NCBI GenBank assembly: GCA_000827495.1 | Contig: KN817549.1 | Coordinates: 8,818-36,921 of the forward strand | Length of the DNA: 28,104 nt | From: Hypholoma sublateritium FD-334 SS-4 | Lineage: Eukaryota > Basidiomycota > Agaricomycetes > Agaricales > Strophariaceae | Direction: 5' to 3' | In this document: positions 10,564-19,609 of the stretch, in pieces | Position numbering within the stretch: position 1 is the stretch's first letter | Layout: each line of letters opens with the position of its first letter | Translations under genes and position numbers: made by a program | Notes under the pieces: model-generated | What the model was told of the DNA's origin: nothing | The model's database searches: none | What the model saw: only the letters and a program-made list of their open reading frames with translations

Positions 10564-12060
10564 CTCCTCGCTGACACATACCGCAACGTCGAGGCCGTCG
10601 ACCACAACGTCGACCTCCCCCGCCTCCANACTTCGTCGCAACCTCTCCCCCGGCCACCGCCGCGCGAACAACATCGCACACACCGTCGCCGTCGCAGAGG
10701 ACGCCGCCCCGCCCGCCGACGATGGCCCATTACAGTCTGCGTGGCCCGCGGGCAGCTCGCGTGGCTCGCGGCTGAATCCCGCACGCGTCTCAACGCCCAC
10801 TCGACGACGACGCAGCACCGCTGCTACGTCTGCACACGCCGAGACCGCCGGTGGGATTCATCTCCCTCTGCCACTCTCCTCGCTGACATACACCGCGACG
10901 CCGATGCCCTCCGCCACGGACCAGCCCCGCACAGAGTCGCTTTCGATGTCTCCCGCCGCCCCCCTCTGTCGCAACCTCGCCGCCGACCGCCGCCGCGGGG
11001 ACAATCCCGATCGCACGTCGCCGAGAGCCCCGCCCCGCCCGCCTACGCCCACTGTAGCCAGCGTGGCCCCGAGCAGCAGTTGAATCCCGCACGTGTCTCG
11101 AGACTCGACGCCCGGTGCACCACCCAATTCAATGACGACGTGGCGCTGCTGCGTCTGCGCTCCCGCGACCGCCGTTGACGGATACCGCGCCAGCGACGCT
11201 CTCCACCACGGCGCAGCACCCNCCTACATCCGCCCTCCGTCTCCGCCTTGCCTGTCGCATGGACATGGCCACCCGCATCGCCGTCCTCGCCGTCGCCGCC
11301 CCACACGCCACCGATGCCGCCGCCACAGCCAATTCAGCCGCAGAGCAGCCCGTGCTCTTGGCGCTCGAGTACGCGGAGCGCTCCGCCGCCGCTGAGCCCG
11401 AGCCCGACGATACGGCGCCCTCNACCTAGCGCCCGCCCGCCGCCGATACCCATCGCAACGTCGTGCCAGCCTGCCGGCGCGCGGACACCGCNGCGGGCGG
11501 AAGAAGCGTGACACGGGGAACTGCGCGAGGTGCGACGTCGTCCAAGGTCGCCGTCCCACGTCTCTCGACGCCCTACGACATGGGCGCACCACTCACCTCT
11601 GGCGCAGTCTCGGCCCGACCGCCAGAAGGCGGACAAGCCTGACTGCATCACAGACCGTCGCCNTCACAGAGGGTGCTGCCCCGTCCGTCGACGATGGCCC
11701 AATGCAGCGGCTTGCAGCCAGCGTAGCCCCCACGCAGCTCGCGTGCCTCGCGGCTGATTACTGCATGCGTCTCGACCCCCGGTGCGTACCCCGCTTGCAT
11801 CTGCGCTCCCGAGACCGCCGCTGATGGATACTGCAACGCTAACACTCTCTGCCACGCCCAGCTCTCACCGACAGCCGCCCTCCGTCACCACCTTGCCCCT
11901 GCCCGGCGCGGGGACAGGACCAGCCATCCTCGCCGTAACCTCGCACGCCTCCGATGCCGCCACAGAACAGCCCGTGCTCAGCGTTCGAGTNCGAAGAGCG
12001 CCCCGCCTTCTCTGAGCGCGAGCCCGGCAACACGGCGTCCTCGACCTAGCGGCTGGGTAC
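10564..12060 (+). repeat. C-rich tandem array, degenerate units of about 310-330 bases
   Basis: Landmarks recur in the same order. GCTGACACATACCGCAACG (10570) recurs at about 10884, 11175, 11442 and 11820. GCTGAATCCCGCACGCGTCTC (10773) recurs at about 11079 and 11752. CCGCCCGCCGACGATGGCCC (10710) has counterparts at about 11035 and 11676. The right half also shows a block near 11300-11430 (GCAGAGCAGCCCGTGCTC... TCNACCTAGCG) repeated near 11945-12050, about two units away. The Arg/Pro/Ala-rich reading frames across it are interrupted and not credible as proteins. Confidence 0.65.
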
Positions 12061-12400
12061 GAGGAGGGTCTCGCCGCCGTCGAAGGCCAGCGCGACGACT
12101 CATGCACGCCGGCGCGATACGCTCGACGCCTTCCTCGGGCACAACGACCGGTGGTGCCTGGGCTGAGCGAGGTCNGTGCACACGCTGGGCGNGGACATGG
12201 CGGGGTGGGCGTGCCCCGCGCCGCCCNCGGAGGAGAGGCTGACCAGCGCAAAGNGGTGGCGGGGCTGAATTTGGGACGCGTGATCCCGTCGTTCGACGAC
12301 GACCCGAAGGNGCGGTTCATGGACNAGCTCGCGTACGCGACGGACGGGGAGCTGNGGTCGCCGCTGCNGAAGTGGGCGCGGACGCTGGGCAGGCGGACGA
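12060..12400 (+). pseudogene. Decayed fragment resembling the fungal histone acetyltransferase Rtt109 (KAT11 family)
   Basis: One frame from 12151 gives VVPGLSEV and later AGLNLGRVIPSFDDDPK.RF, MD.LAYATDGEL.SPL and KWARTLG. The +1 frame in between gives VHTLG.DMAGWACPAPP.EE. From memory, fungal Rtt109 proteins have these blocks in this order: a LPG..E.EA motif, a Y.HP....D....CP.PP segment, and IP.F.DDPK.RF.DEL. Rtt109 acetylates histone H3 lysine 56. Here the frame shifts at least twice, many bases are N, and the catalytic N-terminal half and the C-terminal region are not seen. It is therefore a relic or a captured fragment. The family call rests on recalled motifs only. Confidence 0.42.
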
Positions 12401-12516
12401 GGACTCGCCGCCGTTCATACCCCCGCCTCCCGTTGTGCAAGCGGCGCCTCAACGATAGCGCGACGTCGCCACGGCGTCTGCACCCNAAATCAGCCCAGGG
12501 CTCTACTTCACTGCCC

Positions 12517-12759
12517 ATGGACACGGCTGCCAGCCCGCTCGCAGGTAAGCACCTCACGTATATCAGTGTTTGTCGCCACCGCTAACACATCCCCTCTATA
12601 GGNTACATCACCCCTCAACGTCCAACAACGATGCGACGCCGCTGCCGTGTCTGGGCCTTCCAGACCGCCAGAGGGCCACAGTGTAATGCTGTNGCNGTTG
12701 ATGTCTTTTGGTGCGACTACCATGTTTGTGTGGTCAAGCCAGTTTGCGGAAGGTACTAG
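12517..12759 (+). CDS. Small two-exon protein (61 aa) with a possible C3H zinc-binding motif
   Basis: Exons are 12517-12544 and 12602-12759. The intron 12545-12601 has GTAAGC, branch point CTAAC and a pyrimidine-rich end, all standard. The peptide starts MDTAASPLAG, and the second exon carries RRRCRVWAFQTARGPQCNAV then VDVFWCDYHVC and ends at TAG. The spacing C-x12-C-x9-C-x2-H, with a Gly just before the second Cys, could bind one zinc. The frame is continuous with the Rtt109-like relic upstream, so the ATG at 12517 may not be the original start, and this could be the 3' end of a longer decayed gene. The clean splice signals and coding-like second exon argue that it was transcribed. I do not recognise the protein. 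Confidence 0.45.
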
Positions 12760-13163
12760 CGCTACATTCCTTCGTCTCGTTCCCTTCCCAGCTGTATAAT
12801 TATATCATNTAGCACCTACTTGTACTTAGTATTTACCTGTATTAATTTACAAACAATATAATTTTGATTACAAATCTACCAGGACTGTCATACTCTAAGA
12901 GATATTTTTGTCGCTCTACAAGCAATCTAGAGGGATCAAGGACCCCCTTTGCTCTCTCTGGGGCAAATTTGAGTCCAATCTAGGTGTATCTAAGTCCAAT
13001 CTAGGTAGAACTTGAGTCTATCTCAAAGCAACCCAGAGACATTTAGGAAGTCTCACTTAGGTAGACCTTGCTCCTGGTATCTTTCCAACTTTTTATCTCC
13101 TGGTATCTCCTGGTATCTCTAGGTATATTTTAGAGACACCCAGAGAAAAAGTAGGTTTTCCTG
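12760..13163. repeat. AT-rich interval with short direct repeats
   Basis: GAGTCCAATCTAGGT (12971) is repeated as AAGTCCAATCTAGGT 21 bases later. Further on, CTCCTGGTATCT occurs three times between about 13071 and 13125, followed by TCTAGGTATA. TCTAGGT-like words recur throughout. This looks like a decayed dispersed repeat. No gene is seen. Confidence 0.5.
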
Positions 13164-13340
13164 ATGGAGGAGCTATTCCAACAAATTTTTGATGATGCGG
13201 GGAGGGGGGTCTGTCAGCCTCGCACAACCAGCCAGTGGCGTGACAGGCTGCGAGATGTCAAGATCGCTCGTGTAGTATATGAGAAGAACCGTACCCGGGC
13301 CAGGGACTTTGTGCAGATACACACGCCGGTACACCCGTAA
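13164..13340 (+). CDS. Short open frame, 58 aa, unknown
   Basis: ATG at 13164 opens MEELFQQIFDDAGRGV, continues through QWRDRLRDVKIARVVYEKN and ends TPVHP before TAA. Its composition is protein-like and unlike the AT-rich DNA around it. An upstream in-frame TAG (13150-13152) limits it on the left unless that TAG ends an intron. It may be the last exon or a surviving piece of a larger gene. No family is recognised. Confidence 0.3.
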   Translation: MEELFQQIFDDAGRGVCQPRTTSQWRDRLRDVKIARVVYEKNRTRARDFVQIHTPVHP

Positions 13341-13512
13341 ATTTCTTGTAAGTTTTATTTGTCGCGAACTTCCTCGTTTCTAATCAATCTATTCTAGGCC
13401 GTCTTGTAGCGCATTTATTATACAGCGTGTTTAATATATTTGTGCGGGCATTTTGGCCCTTCAATAACTACGATGCTACCTAAGTACCCACCTCAAACTT
13501 ATCGAACCCCGG

Positions 13513-13731
13513 TGATGCGCGTTGCGAAGGAGGCTGGAGCGTGCTTCATTTGGCTCCGTGTAAGAACCGTCAGATGAGTCGATATGGCACAGATACGGAA
13601 GGCGATTCCTGCCAGTAGGGTAAGGCGGGTGCATGGCATGCAAGTAGCACGCTGGTCAAAGGTGAGCATGTTGCCTATGAGCCCAGACAAGGGCTCGGGT
13701 GATGGAGAGCGGGTCCAGGATGCAGGTAAGA
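13513..13731 (+). pseudogene. Possible gene relic with a splice donor
   Basis: From ATG 13513 the frame reads MRVAKEAGACFIWLRVRTVR, meets TGA, then continues MAQIRKAIPASRVRRVHGMQ and on to DGERVQDAG, where a good donor GTAAGA follows. The minus strand is also open here, so orientation is uncertain. The downstream sequence is AT-rich and shows no matching exon. I treat this as a weak coding relic. Confidence 0.2.
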
Positions 13732-14104
13732 TACGCTGGGTAATACTATTCTTGCTATACATTTACAAAAACACCGCTTTTGGCTGGGACTTTTTTGCGA
13801 CTTCATATCCCTCTTGCAGTTCTGTGTCTCACCTGATGGAAATTCAGAGAAGTGTAGTAGTCTTCACCCTTTTAGTGACTGTTTATTTTAATTTTCTATC
13901 AAGCAAATACCTGGGTCAGGATGGAGGGGAGAAAGGTCAAAAAAAACGTGACAAAACGAGTGGTCCTTCTATTAGTACAACTTGCTTTGAGGGCCACTGC
14001 ATGGCATGGCTACGAGTCTTTTTTGATTGGTTTTATTATTTGTTGTTAATTATACCCTTTTATTTATACACATAATAGCCTGTGTGGTATCAGTAATGTC
14101 TGTG
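13732..14104. other. AT-rich stretch, nothing seen
   Basis: An open frame passes through part of this DNA, but it is T-rich and hydrophobic by composition (YLYT, LLLIIPF) and has no family resemblance. No repeat or RNA gene is recognised. Confidence 0.4.
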
Positions 14105-14275
14105 CTAGGGCCTGAAGCCTGAAGCCTACTGGAGCCAGGCCTGTAAATTCCCAAGTTTATCCCAGCCCAACATGTGGGCTTATGTCCTAGGGTCCCCAGC
14201 CAGGCTTGCTCAAGCAAAAAGCCCAAGCACAGGGCCTAAGCCTTGCCTAAGCCCAGGATTTTTTAGATATAGAAT
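14105..14275. repeat. Low-complexity repeat rich in GCCTGAAGCC / GCCCAAGCC
   Basis: GCCTGAAGCCTGAAGCCTA near the left end is followed by many AGCCC, AAGCC and GGCCT words, including GCCTAAGCCTTGCCTAAGCC near the right end. Partial complementarity between the two sides (AGGC and GCCT words) would allow a hairpin. It looks like a small dispersed element. Confidence 0.4.
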
Positions 14276-15079
14276 TTAACCTTGGAAAGAATATATATGT
14301 ACTGAATAAAAGTCTTACCATGCCAAAAGTGTGTATACATTTATTTTAATGACAGTACAGCTTTGGTACAGCTGTGAATTACACAATTTGACCAATTTTG
14401 AGTGGAATTGATGCACTCCAGAAGCAATAACACCAGATCTGTCTGGTTAGATTGTAAATTGTAGATTTGGAGATTTGGCATGGAAGTATTGCTGAGTCTG
14501 CTCAATCCTCTGTACTTGCCCTGTGATCTTATAAGTAAGTACTACACCATTGAACTCGAGATATGTAGATTATCTAGATAGATGTGATAAAATATACAAA
14601 AACACTACACTAAGTGATTAAATGTTGTCAGATAGCTGCACAGCCTTATCAAGGCATGCAATGGGTATGCAAGTGTCCAAGCTGCCATTTGGTGTAGCAC
14701 AACACAGCTTCAGCATAAATTTTTGTATAAGCAACTGCTAAAGTTAGAACATGAAATCCAGTGTGAAACCACCTCTCACTGACTGAGAAAAACATTGTAC
14801 AATGAATATAAAAACGGTGGCCCACGAATCCTGGAAACCACCCCAAGGTTCTGACCACCCTTGGGCGCCTGGGCCTTCATTCTGACAAATTCGTGTACGT
14901 GCACAGAAACTAGTTACTGTGCACTGACTTGAAATTGACACGAGCGACATAGGCAGTAATTCCCAGGCACAGGAAGAACACCTATGGTGAGAACGTTCGC
15001 GCTCAGTTGATTTTCGAAGCGCACACAATTCCAATGTCATGGTGAGCACTAGAAAGTTGAAGTTCACACGGTATAATAC
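14276..15079. other. Non-coding stretch, nothing recognised
   Basis: AT-rich to about 14800, then moderate GC. The open frames are short and overlap on both strands without coding character. A TGTACGTGCACAGAAACTAG... TACTGTGCACTGAC pair of GTGCAC words near 14893-14930 is the only local structure noticed. Confidence 0.35.
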
Positions 15080-15905
15080 TCAGGCGGAGAACGCGGCGTT
15101 CAAATAAGCGCCCAAGCACACAGCACCCGAAGAACACAGAAGACGGCAAATAAACGCCCATTGATTTGCGAGGCACACACACCAGACACGCAAATACATC
15201 AAATAAGGGCCCTGCAGTTGATCAATCTCGTTTCGCGACGCCAGTACGCAAATATCAATTAAATGCTCCAATATTTAACTTACGACTAGAGAAAAACATA
15301 TTTCTCCACTGGTAAAAATATGGAATGCATAGACAAACTCTATGGCGAGATATTGCTGTCGTATTGCGAGGCCCTCCTAAATGATCATTCTGTCTCAATT
15401 CTTGCACAGCGCTCAATGAAACTTCATGTAAAATACATTAACTACAGTGTACATATGTATATAATAGACACGACAAACATCGGGCGCTGTACGGGGAGTC
15501 AGCGCTCCGGAGTTCTCAAGTGGTGGTCATCTCCAACGCACCATCTTCTCCTCCCCAACTACTCCGTTTCGCACTAAAAGAGATGTCTCACATTACTCTA
15601 GGAGCAACTTCTTCCGGAGCTAATAATAGCGCCGGGTCTAGAGTTACAGGAACGCGACGGCGCAAGTCTCCATTGACATGGAACACAGAGCGACATCTCT
15701 CACACTGCGATGCGACGCCCATACGCAGATGTCAATTATCTGCTCCAAAACTCCCAAAACGCGTACACAAACACATATTCCGCCAACGTGAAAAGTTTGG
15801 TGTGAGTCCGTAAACTTTGTGGAAAGATATTTACGCCCCATCGCGGGCTATCCACTGCATGATCCCGATGCCCTGATTCTCGCACAGCGTACGGAATACG
15901 TATCG
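15080..15905. repeat. Degenerate tandem duplication, offset about 478 bases
   Basis: GACGCCAGTACGCAAATATC with AATTAAATGCTCC (from about 15238) matches GACGCCCATACGCAGATGTC with AATTATCTGCTCC (from about 15713). Downstream, CAAACTCTATGGCGAGATAT matches TAAACTTTGTGGAAAGATAT, and TCTCAATTCTTGCACAGCGC matches CTGATTCTCGCACAGCGTAC. The duplication is old, with many substitutions. Minus-strand frames in both copies contain IDICV, which reflects the shared DNA rather than a proven protein. Confidence 0.55.
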
Positions 15906-16461
15906 CTCTGGGACAAAAGAAGGACGCCGTAAGATGTCATATATATCCCATCAATCGTTGCTATGCCGCTAGTGGGGCGCGGGCAGGTACCGCCCGGCGT
16001 GCTGCGTTTCTGGGACGAGGAGCCTGTCTGAGGCTCGGCCCAGTGCATCCATTGGGCGCGCTTTCCGTTATTCGTGCGATTCCCCTGTTCTAGACGTTTT
16101 CACGGGGCGCTCGGGGTGTTATGGGATGCAGGGTCCTCCTAGCATGGACTCTTCGCTGGGGTGAGTCTGCTGGAGTGGAAGATGCGGCCGTGTGCAGAGA
16201 GCCCTGAATGTTTATTACCTGTGAATACACAATTCCTGTCCCCCATTTTTATATATGCAATGTCATTTCTAACTGAGCTCACTGCAAGGACTCAACAACA
16301 TACTGTACATCTATGTGAGCAGCAGACGCAAGACCGAGCACTCAACAAAAGAAACGAGCGGACGAACAGATCACCGCCGTTTGCTTAGCGCCCGAAATCT
16401 CGTCCCGAAATACACATTCCATTTCCATCAACTACGTACGTACACAGGCTAGCTAGCTACA
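15906..16461. other. Intergenic stretch upstream of a TATA box
   Basis: No convincing exon is seen. GC content rises to the right. GGCTAGCTAGCTA lies just before the TATA box. Short open frames are present but none is persuasive. Confidence 0.4.
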
Positions 16462-16469
16462 TATAAAAG
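16462..16469 (+). promoter_or_regulatory. TATA box
   Basis: TATAAAAG within CTACATATAAAAGGGCCC matches the RNA polymerase II TATA consensus. About 30-45 bases downstream the sequence becomes pyrimidine-rich (CCCCATCCCACTCCAGCC), suitable for fungal transcription starts. The first splice donor of the intron-dense gene lies 114 bases further on. Confidence 0.5.
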
Positions 16470-16582
16470 GGCCCTCGACTCACCGTTAGTCCCCATCCCA
16501 CTCCAGCCTCTCATTCACCGCCTCCTCCCTCCTCTGCACCCACCCGCCCGCACCTCACCGCCTGTGCCCCCGCGGCTCCAAG

Positions 16583-17908
16583 GTAAGCACTGAGCAGCGC
16601 GTCCGCCCATATGCTGATGCCGCCGACAGGCCCGTGCCGTCGTCTGGCACATCGCGCCTGCTGGTATGTGGGCGCCTGCTGCGAGGAGCGACGCGCGCAC
16701 TCACCTCGTGCATCATCCAGGATCCCCGCGCGGCCTGCGCATGCGCCTGCCGCAGAGGTACGCGAGCACAGCGCCGACGCATCTCGATTCAGGGCGCACG
16801 ACGACCCGGGCGCCCGCCGTGGATAGCGCGCCTCAGGTATGCCGGCCGGTCCCGTCCTCCGCCGAGAATCGCAGCGCATGCCGCCCGCCCAGAGCGGCGC
16901 GCACCGTGTCTCGCGCCCCGCGGACGGCGCACAATGTGCATGCACTTCGTGCCCTGCTCAGGTGTGTCAGCGCAGCCGAATGCGCGCAACAACGAGCTCA
17001 CCTTGGCGACGACCGCAGCGCCGTGCGCCCGGACGCATCGTTCGTCCGTTCGAGCGGACGCGCCTCGCGCAGTCGTTTCCTAGTGCCCAGGTGAGCACGC
17101 GCCGCTCATCGAGGTGTGCACACGTTACTCACCGATCACGCGGTGCAGCGTACTCTAGGTAGCTCATCCACCAACGTCGCTCCCCGGGCGCGCTGCAGTC
17201 TGCGCGCGCCGATTCGCCGGGGGCGCCATCCCATGCTGGATGCTGCTGCGAGCAAACAGGTAAGCGCGCCGCGCGACGCAGCATACGCCGCACTCACCTG
17301 CGCTTGACAGCAGCGCCGGCGATTCTCAGCCCCTGGGGCGCGCGCAGACGCCTCGACTCGCATCTGCGCCCAGGCGTGTCGGCGGCGCCCGCTGGAGGTA
17401 ATCCTCCGACATGCGGTGGGTCGTGCTGCGCCCGCTGACCACGTCCGTTTTCCAGAGCCCGCGTGCGCCGGAGTATGGCCGGCGTACGCGCGGCGTCTGT
17501 GCTCGGCGGCCGTGGTGCATCTGCGCTGGGCGGCACCACCGCCGCCCGTGTAGATTGAGCGTTCGCTGCGTGGCGCAGGGTACTCACCTCACCTCTGCGG
17601 CGACACCGCGCCGACCATCCTCGCCTCCTCTCTCCCATCTCCTTCTGTTTCTGCTTCTGAATTACGGTGGGCGATGCACGGTGCACCGCGCGCGAGTGGC
17701 GTGTATTCGCGCTAGGAGCTGTTTCCCCGGCGTTTCCTGGGCTAGGTCGTGGAGTCGGTGTGGGTCCCGTCTGAGCGTGGGGTCGGCGGCAATTTGCCTT
17801 GGGTGCGGCGCCGGCGGGGGTGCGGTCCACGATCCATGCGAGGGGGTGAGGCTGGTTTACGGACCTCGGGCGCAGAGCGCGTTTGCGCGTACGCGCATTT
17901 TTCTATAA
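16583..17908 (+). CDS. Intron-dense gene in GC-rich DNA: short exons, 47-58 base introns, one open frame after splicing
   Basis: Introns called by GT-AG ends and branch points: 16583-16629, 16664-16720, 16837-16892, 16962-17018, 17091-17148, 17260-17310 and 17398-17455. Most carry CTCAC or CTGAY 13-20 bases before the AG. Exons between them are 34-116 bases. From the first in-frame ATG (16741) the spliced sequence is open for 295 codons to TAA at 17906-17908, and all five introns after the ATG are phase 0. Three of those five are not multiples of three (56, 58 and 58 bases), so splicing is needed to keep the frame. The protein is Arg/Ala/Pro/Cys-rich (QCACTSCPAQ, CARRPWCICAGRHHRRPC) and resembles no family I know. 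Because GC-rich DNA has few stops, a spliced non-coding RNA is a real alternative. The frame is also open upstream of the ATG to 16490, without a start. Confidence 0.4.
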
Positions 17909-18179
17909 GAATAGAATATATCAGTTGTGTTTCATCCGAATACGAGGGCGCGGTACGTACCGCTCGTGCGCATGGAATGAAATCAGACGAAGGGCGAGGA
18001 GCGGCACCGTGCCACTCGGCTACAACGCGGGTGCGTGTCCCGTTCTGACGGGGCCGAACTCAGGGCCCGCGCTGCGGCTCTGTCACGTCGGTGATGGGAA
18101 GCGGCCGGGGCGTTATGCGAAGGCGGAGGCGGGGGCGCAATGGTAGCGCGTGGACGGTGGGCTCCGTGGGCTTTTACAG
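17909..18179. other. 3' flank with a 14-base palindrome
   Basis: The stop codon region is followed by AT-rich ATAAGAATAGAATATATC, a plausible 3' end signal area. A perfect palindrome GCGGTACGTACCGC lies at 17950-17963, flanked by ACGA and TCGT, which could extend a hairpin with a bulge. No further gene is seen. Confidence 0.4.
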
Positions 18180-19435
18180 CTAGAGCGAGGTTTGGGCGGC
18201 AGCGGGCGTCGAAGCGGCGCTACCTTCGAATGCTGAGGCGGGGGCTGCGGCCGTAGTGTCCTCTGCTGTCTTCATACCGCGGGTGGCGGAAACAGGGATG
18301 CTGTTGGGTGCTGCTAGAACGTGGTGGGCTGAGCACCCGGCATTCGAGAACTGGGAGGGGGTATGCATGCCGTCGGTTAGTGGGAACACAGCGGTTGCAA
18401 AGGGCATGGATGTGGCGCACCGGAGACGTTTAGCACCTTGAAAGCGACCGAAGTAATTGCGTCTGGTGGCTCGAAAGGGTCCATAGCGCGGGTGCGGCGC
18501 CAAGAACACCAGCGGCGACTTTTGGCACGTCACGGTGGGGGCTGGGTGGTTGAGGCAGCAGGCGCCCCCCGGTCCTTTGAATGGGCCAATATGAACACCG
18601 ACATCGCGGCTGACATTGCAGAGGGATGCGGGCCGACAGAGGCGTGAATGGCGACGGCGGCGGGCGTGGTCAAAAGAGCGGGCGGAGGCGCCCGCTGCTT
18701 CGAGATGGGCGGACATGGTACTTGCGGGGGCTGTCGATTCTTCTGGATGGGATATGGGGCCGGTGCGGGTACTGGCATCACGGGTGGCACCGTTTGGCAC
18801 GTCAAGACGGGAGCGGATGGCAGTGGCGGCGGCGATAGGCGGTCCTAGGCGGCGGGTCAAGCGCCCGCGATGCTCGAGGGTGGGTGCTAGCAGTGATGTA
18901 TGGGTGTGGTAGCAGAGAACGGCACCCACACGAGCGCCGAATGCCCCACAGGCGCCATGGCAACGTTTTCGAACGACGAGAAAGCGGAGAGGCTGCGATG
19001 CCTGCGGCGCCGCTGTCGCGGCGTTCTTGGATGACGGAGGGGTCGGGAAGCGAGGCACGGCGCCTGCTCGTGCTTCGATGCTCGAGCAGGCGCCAGCGGC
19101 CGGCTATGTGCTGTGGCGGCGTTGCTGGGGGATGAACAGGCGGAAACGGTTCGTAGTGGGCATGGCGGGTGGGCCCGTGCGGGTAATGACATCGCGGCTG
19201 ATGGGGCCCAGGGCGGGCGTGGATGGCGGCGACGGCGGCGGAGCGAACCGGACGTCCCGCTGCTCGATGAGGTGGAGAGGGTGCCTGCGGGGCTGTCGGG
19301 CCTTCGGGACGGCTCCTTGGCGTGTCGATGCGGGCGTGAACGGCGGTTGCGGCGGTGATGGGAGCTCCTAGGTGGCGGCGGTAGCGTCGGGGATGGGCGC
19401 TCCTAGGCAAGTCGAAGTGCAGACTTTTGCGAACA
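18180..19435. repeat. G-rich repeat block with degenerate internal units
   Basis: Plus-strand G-rich DNA with recurring modules: GACATCGCGGCTGA at about 18600 and 19189; GCGTGAATGGCGACGGCGGC (about 18642) against GCGTGGATGGCGGCGACGG (about 19217), GAGCGGATGGCAGTGGCGG (about 18811) and GGCGTGAACGGCGGTTGCGG (about 19331); and GGTCCTAGGCGGCGG / GCTCCTAGGTGGCGGCGG. Unit lengths vary from about 110 to 170 bases. Long minus-strand open frames exist because the strand is stop-poor. Their Ala/Pro/Arg-rich translations repeat with the DNA, and I do not call them genes. Confidence 0.55.
19059..19094. repeat. 36-base palindrome (12-base perfect arms)
   Basis: GGCGCCTGCTCG, 12-base centre TGCTTCGATGCT, then CGAGCAGGCGCC. 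The centre GCTTCGATGCTC also occurs, reverse-complemented, in the palindrome at 9541-9574. A shorter relative, AGCGGGCGGAGGCGCCCGCT followed by GCTTCGAG, lies at about 18696. Confidence 0.65.
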
Positions 19436-19438
19436 AGT

Positions 19439-19488
19439 CATTTAAAGCGGAGCTTTAATGTTCCGGCACGTGCTCTGACGCGCTCGCC
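19439..19488 (+). repeat. Boundary motif, copy 2
   Basis: CATTTAAAGCGGAGCTTTAA followed by TGTTCCGGCACGTG. TTAAAGC and GCTTTAA form a perfect inverted repeat around GGA, and CACGTG sits at 19467-19472. G-rich DNA lies to the left and C-rich DNA to the right. It matches the inverted copy at 10453-10500 and a reduced copy at 20892-20930. Confidence 0.55.
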
Positions 19489-19609
19489 GCCCACGCCCTT
19501 CGTTCAACATTGTTCACAGCGTGCTGTGTCACCCTCCTCCTACCTTGACGCGCTCTCTGCCAAGGTCCGCCTCTCCCTTCCATCTCCCACCCACCTAACC
19601 GCTAGCGGC

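Noticed and set aside
10528..12557. Open frames on both strands through the C-rich array as proteins
   Set aside because: Frames are open by composition, change at each repeat unit, and are Arg/Pro/Ala-rich with no conserved core; only the stretch near 12150-12390 has protein-like motifs.
16758..16792. An extra 35-base intron in the intron-dense gene
   Set aside because: It is shorter than the other introns, and using it introduces a TAG; retaining it keeps the frame open.
18180..19410. Long minus-strand open frames (292 and 202 codons) as genes
   Set aside because: They lie in a stop-poor, C-rich strand, overlap each other in different frames, repeat with the DNA units, and have no splice or family support.
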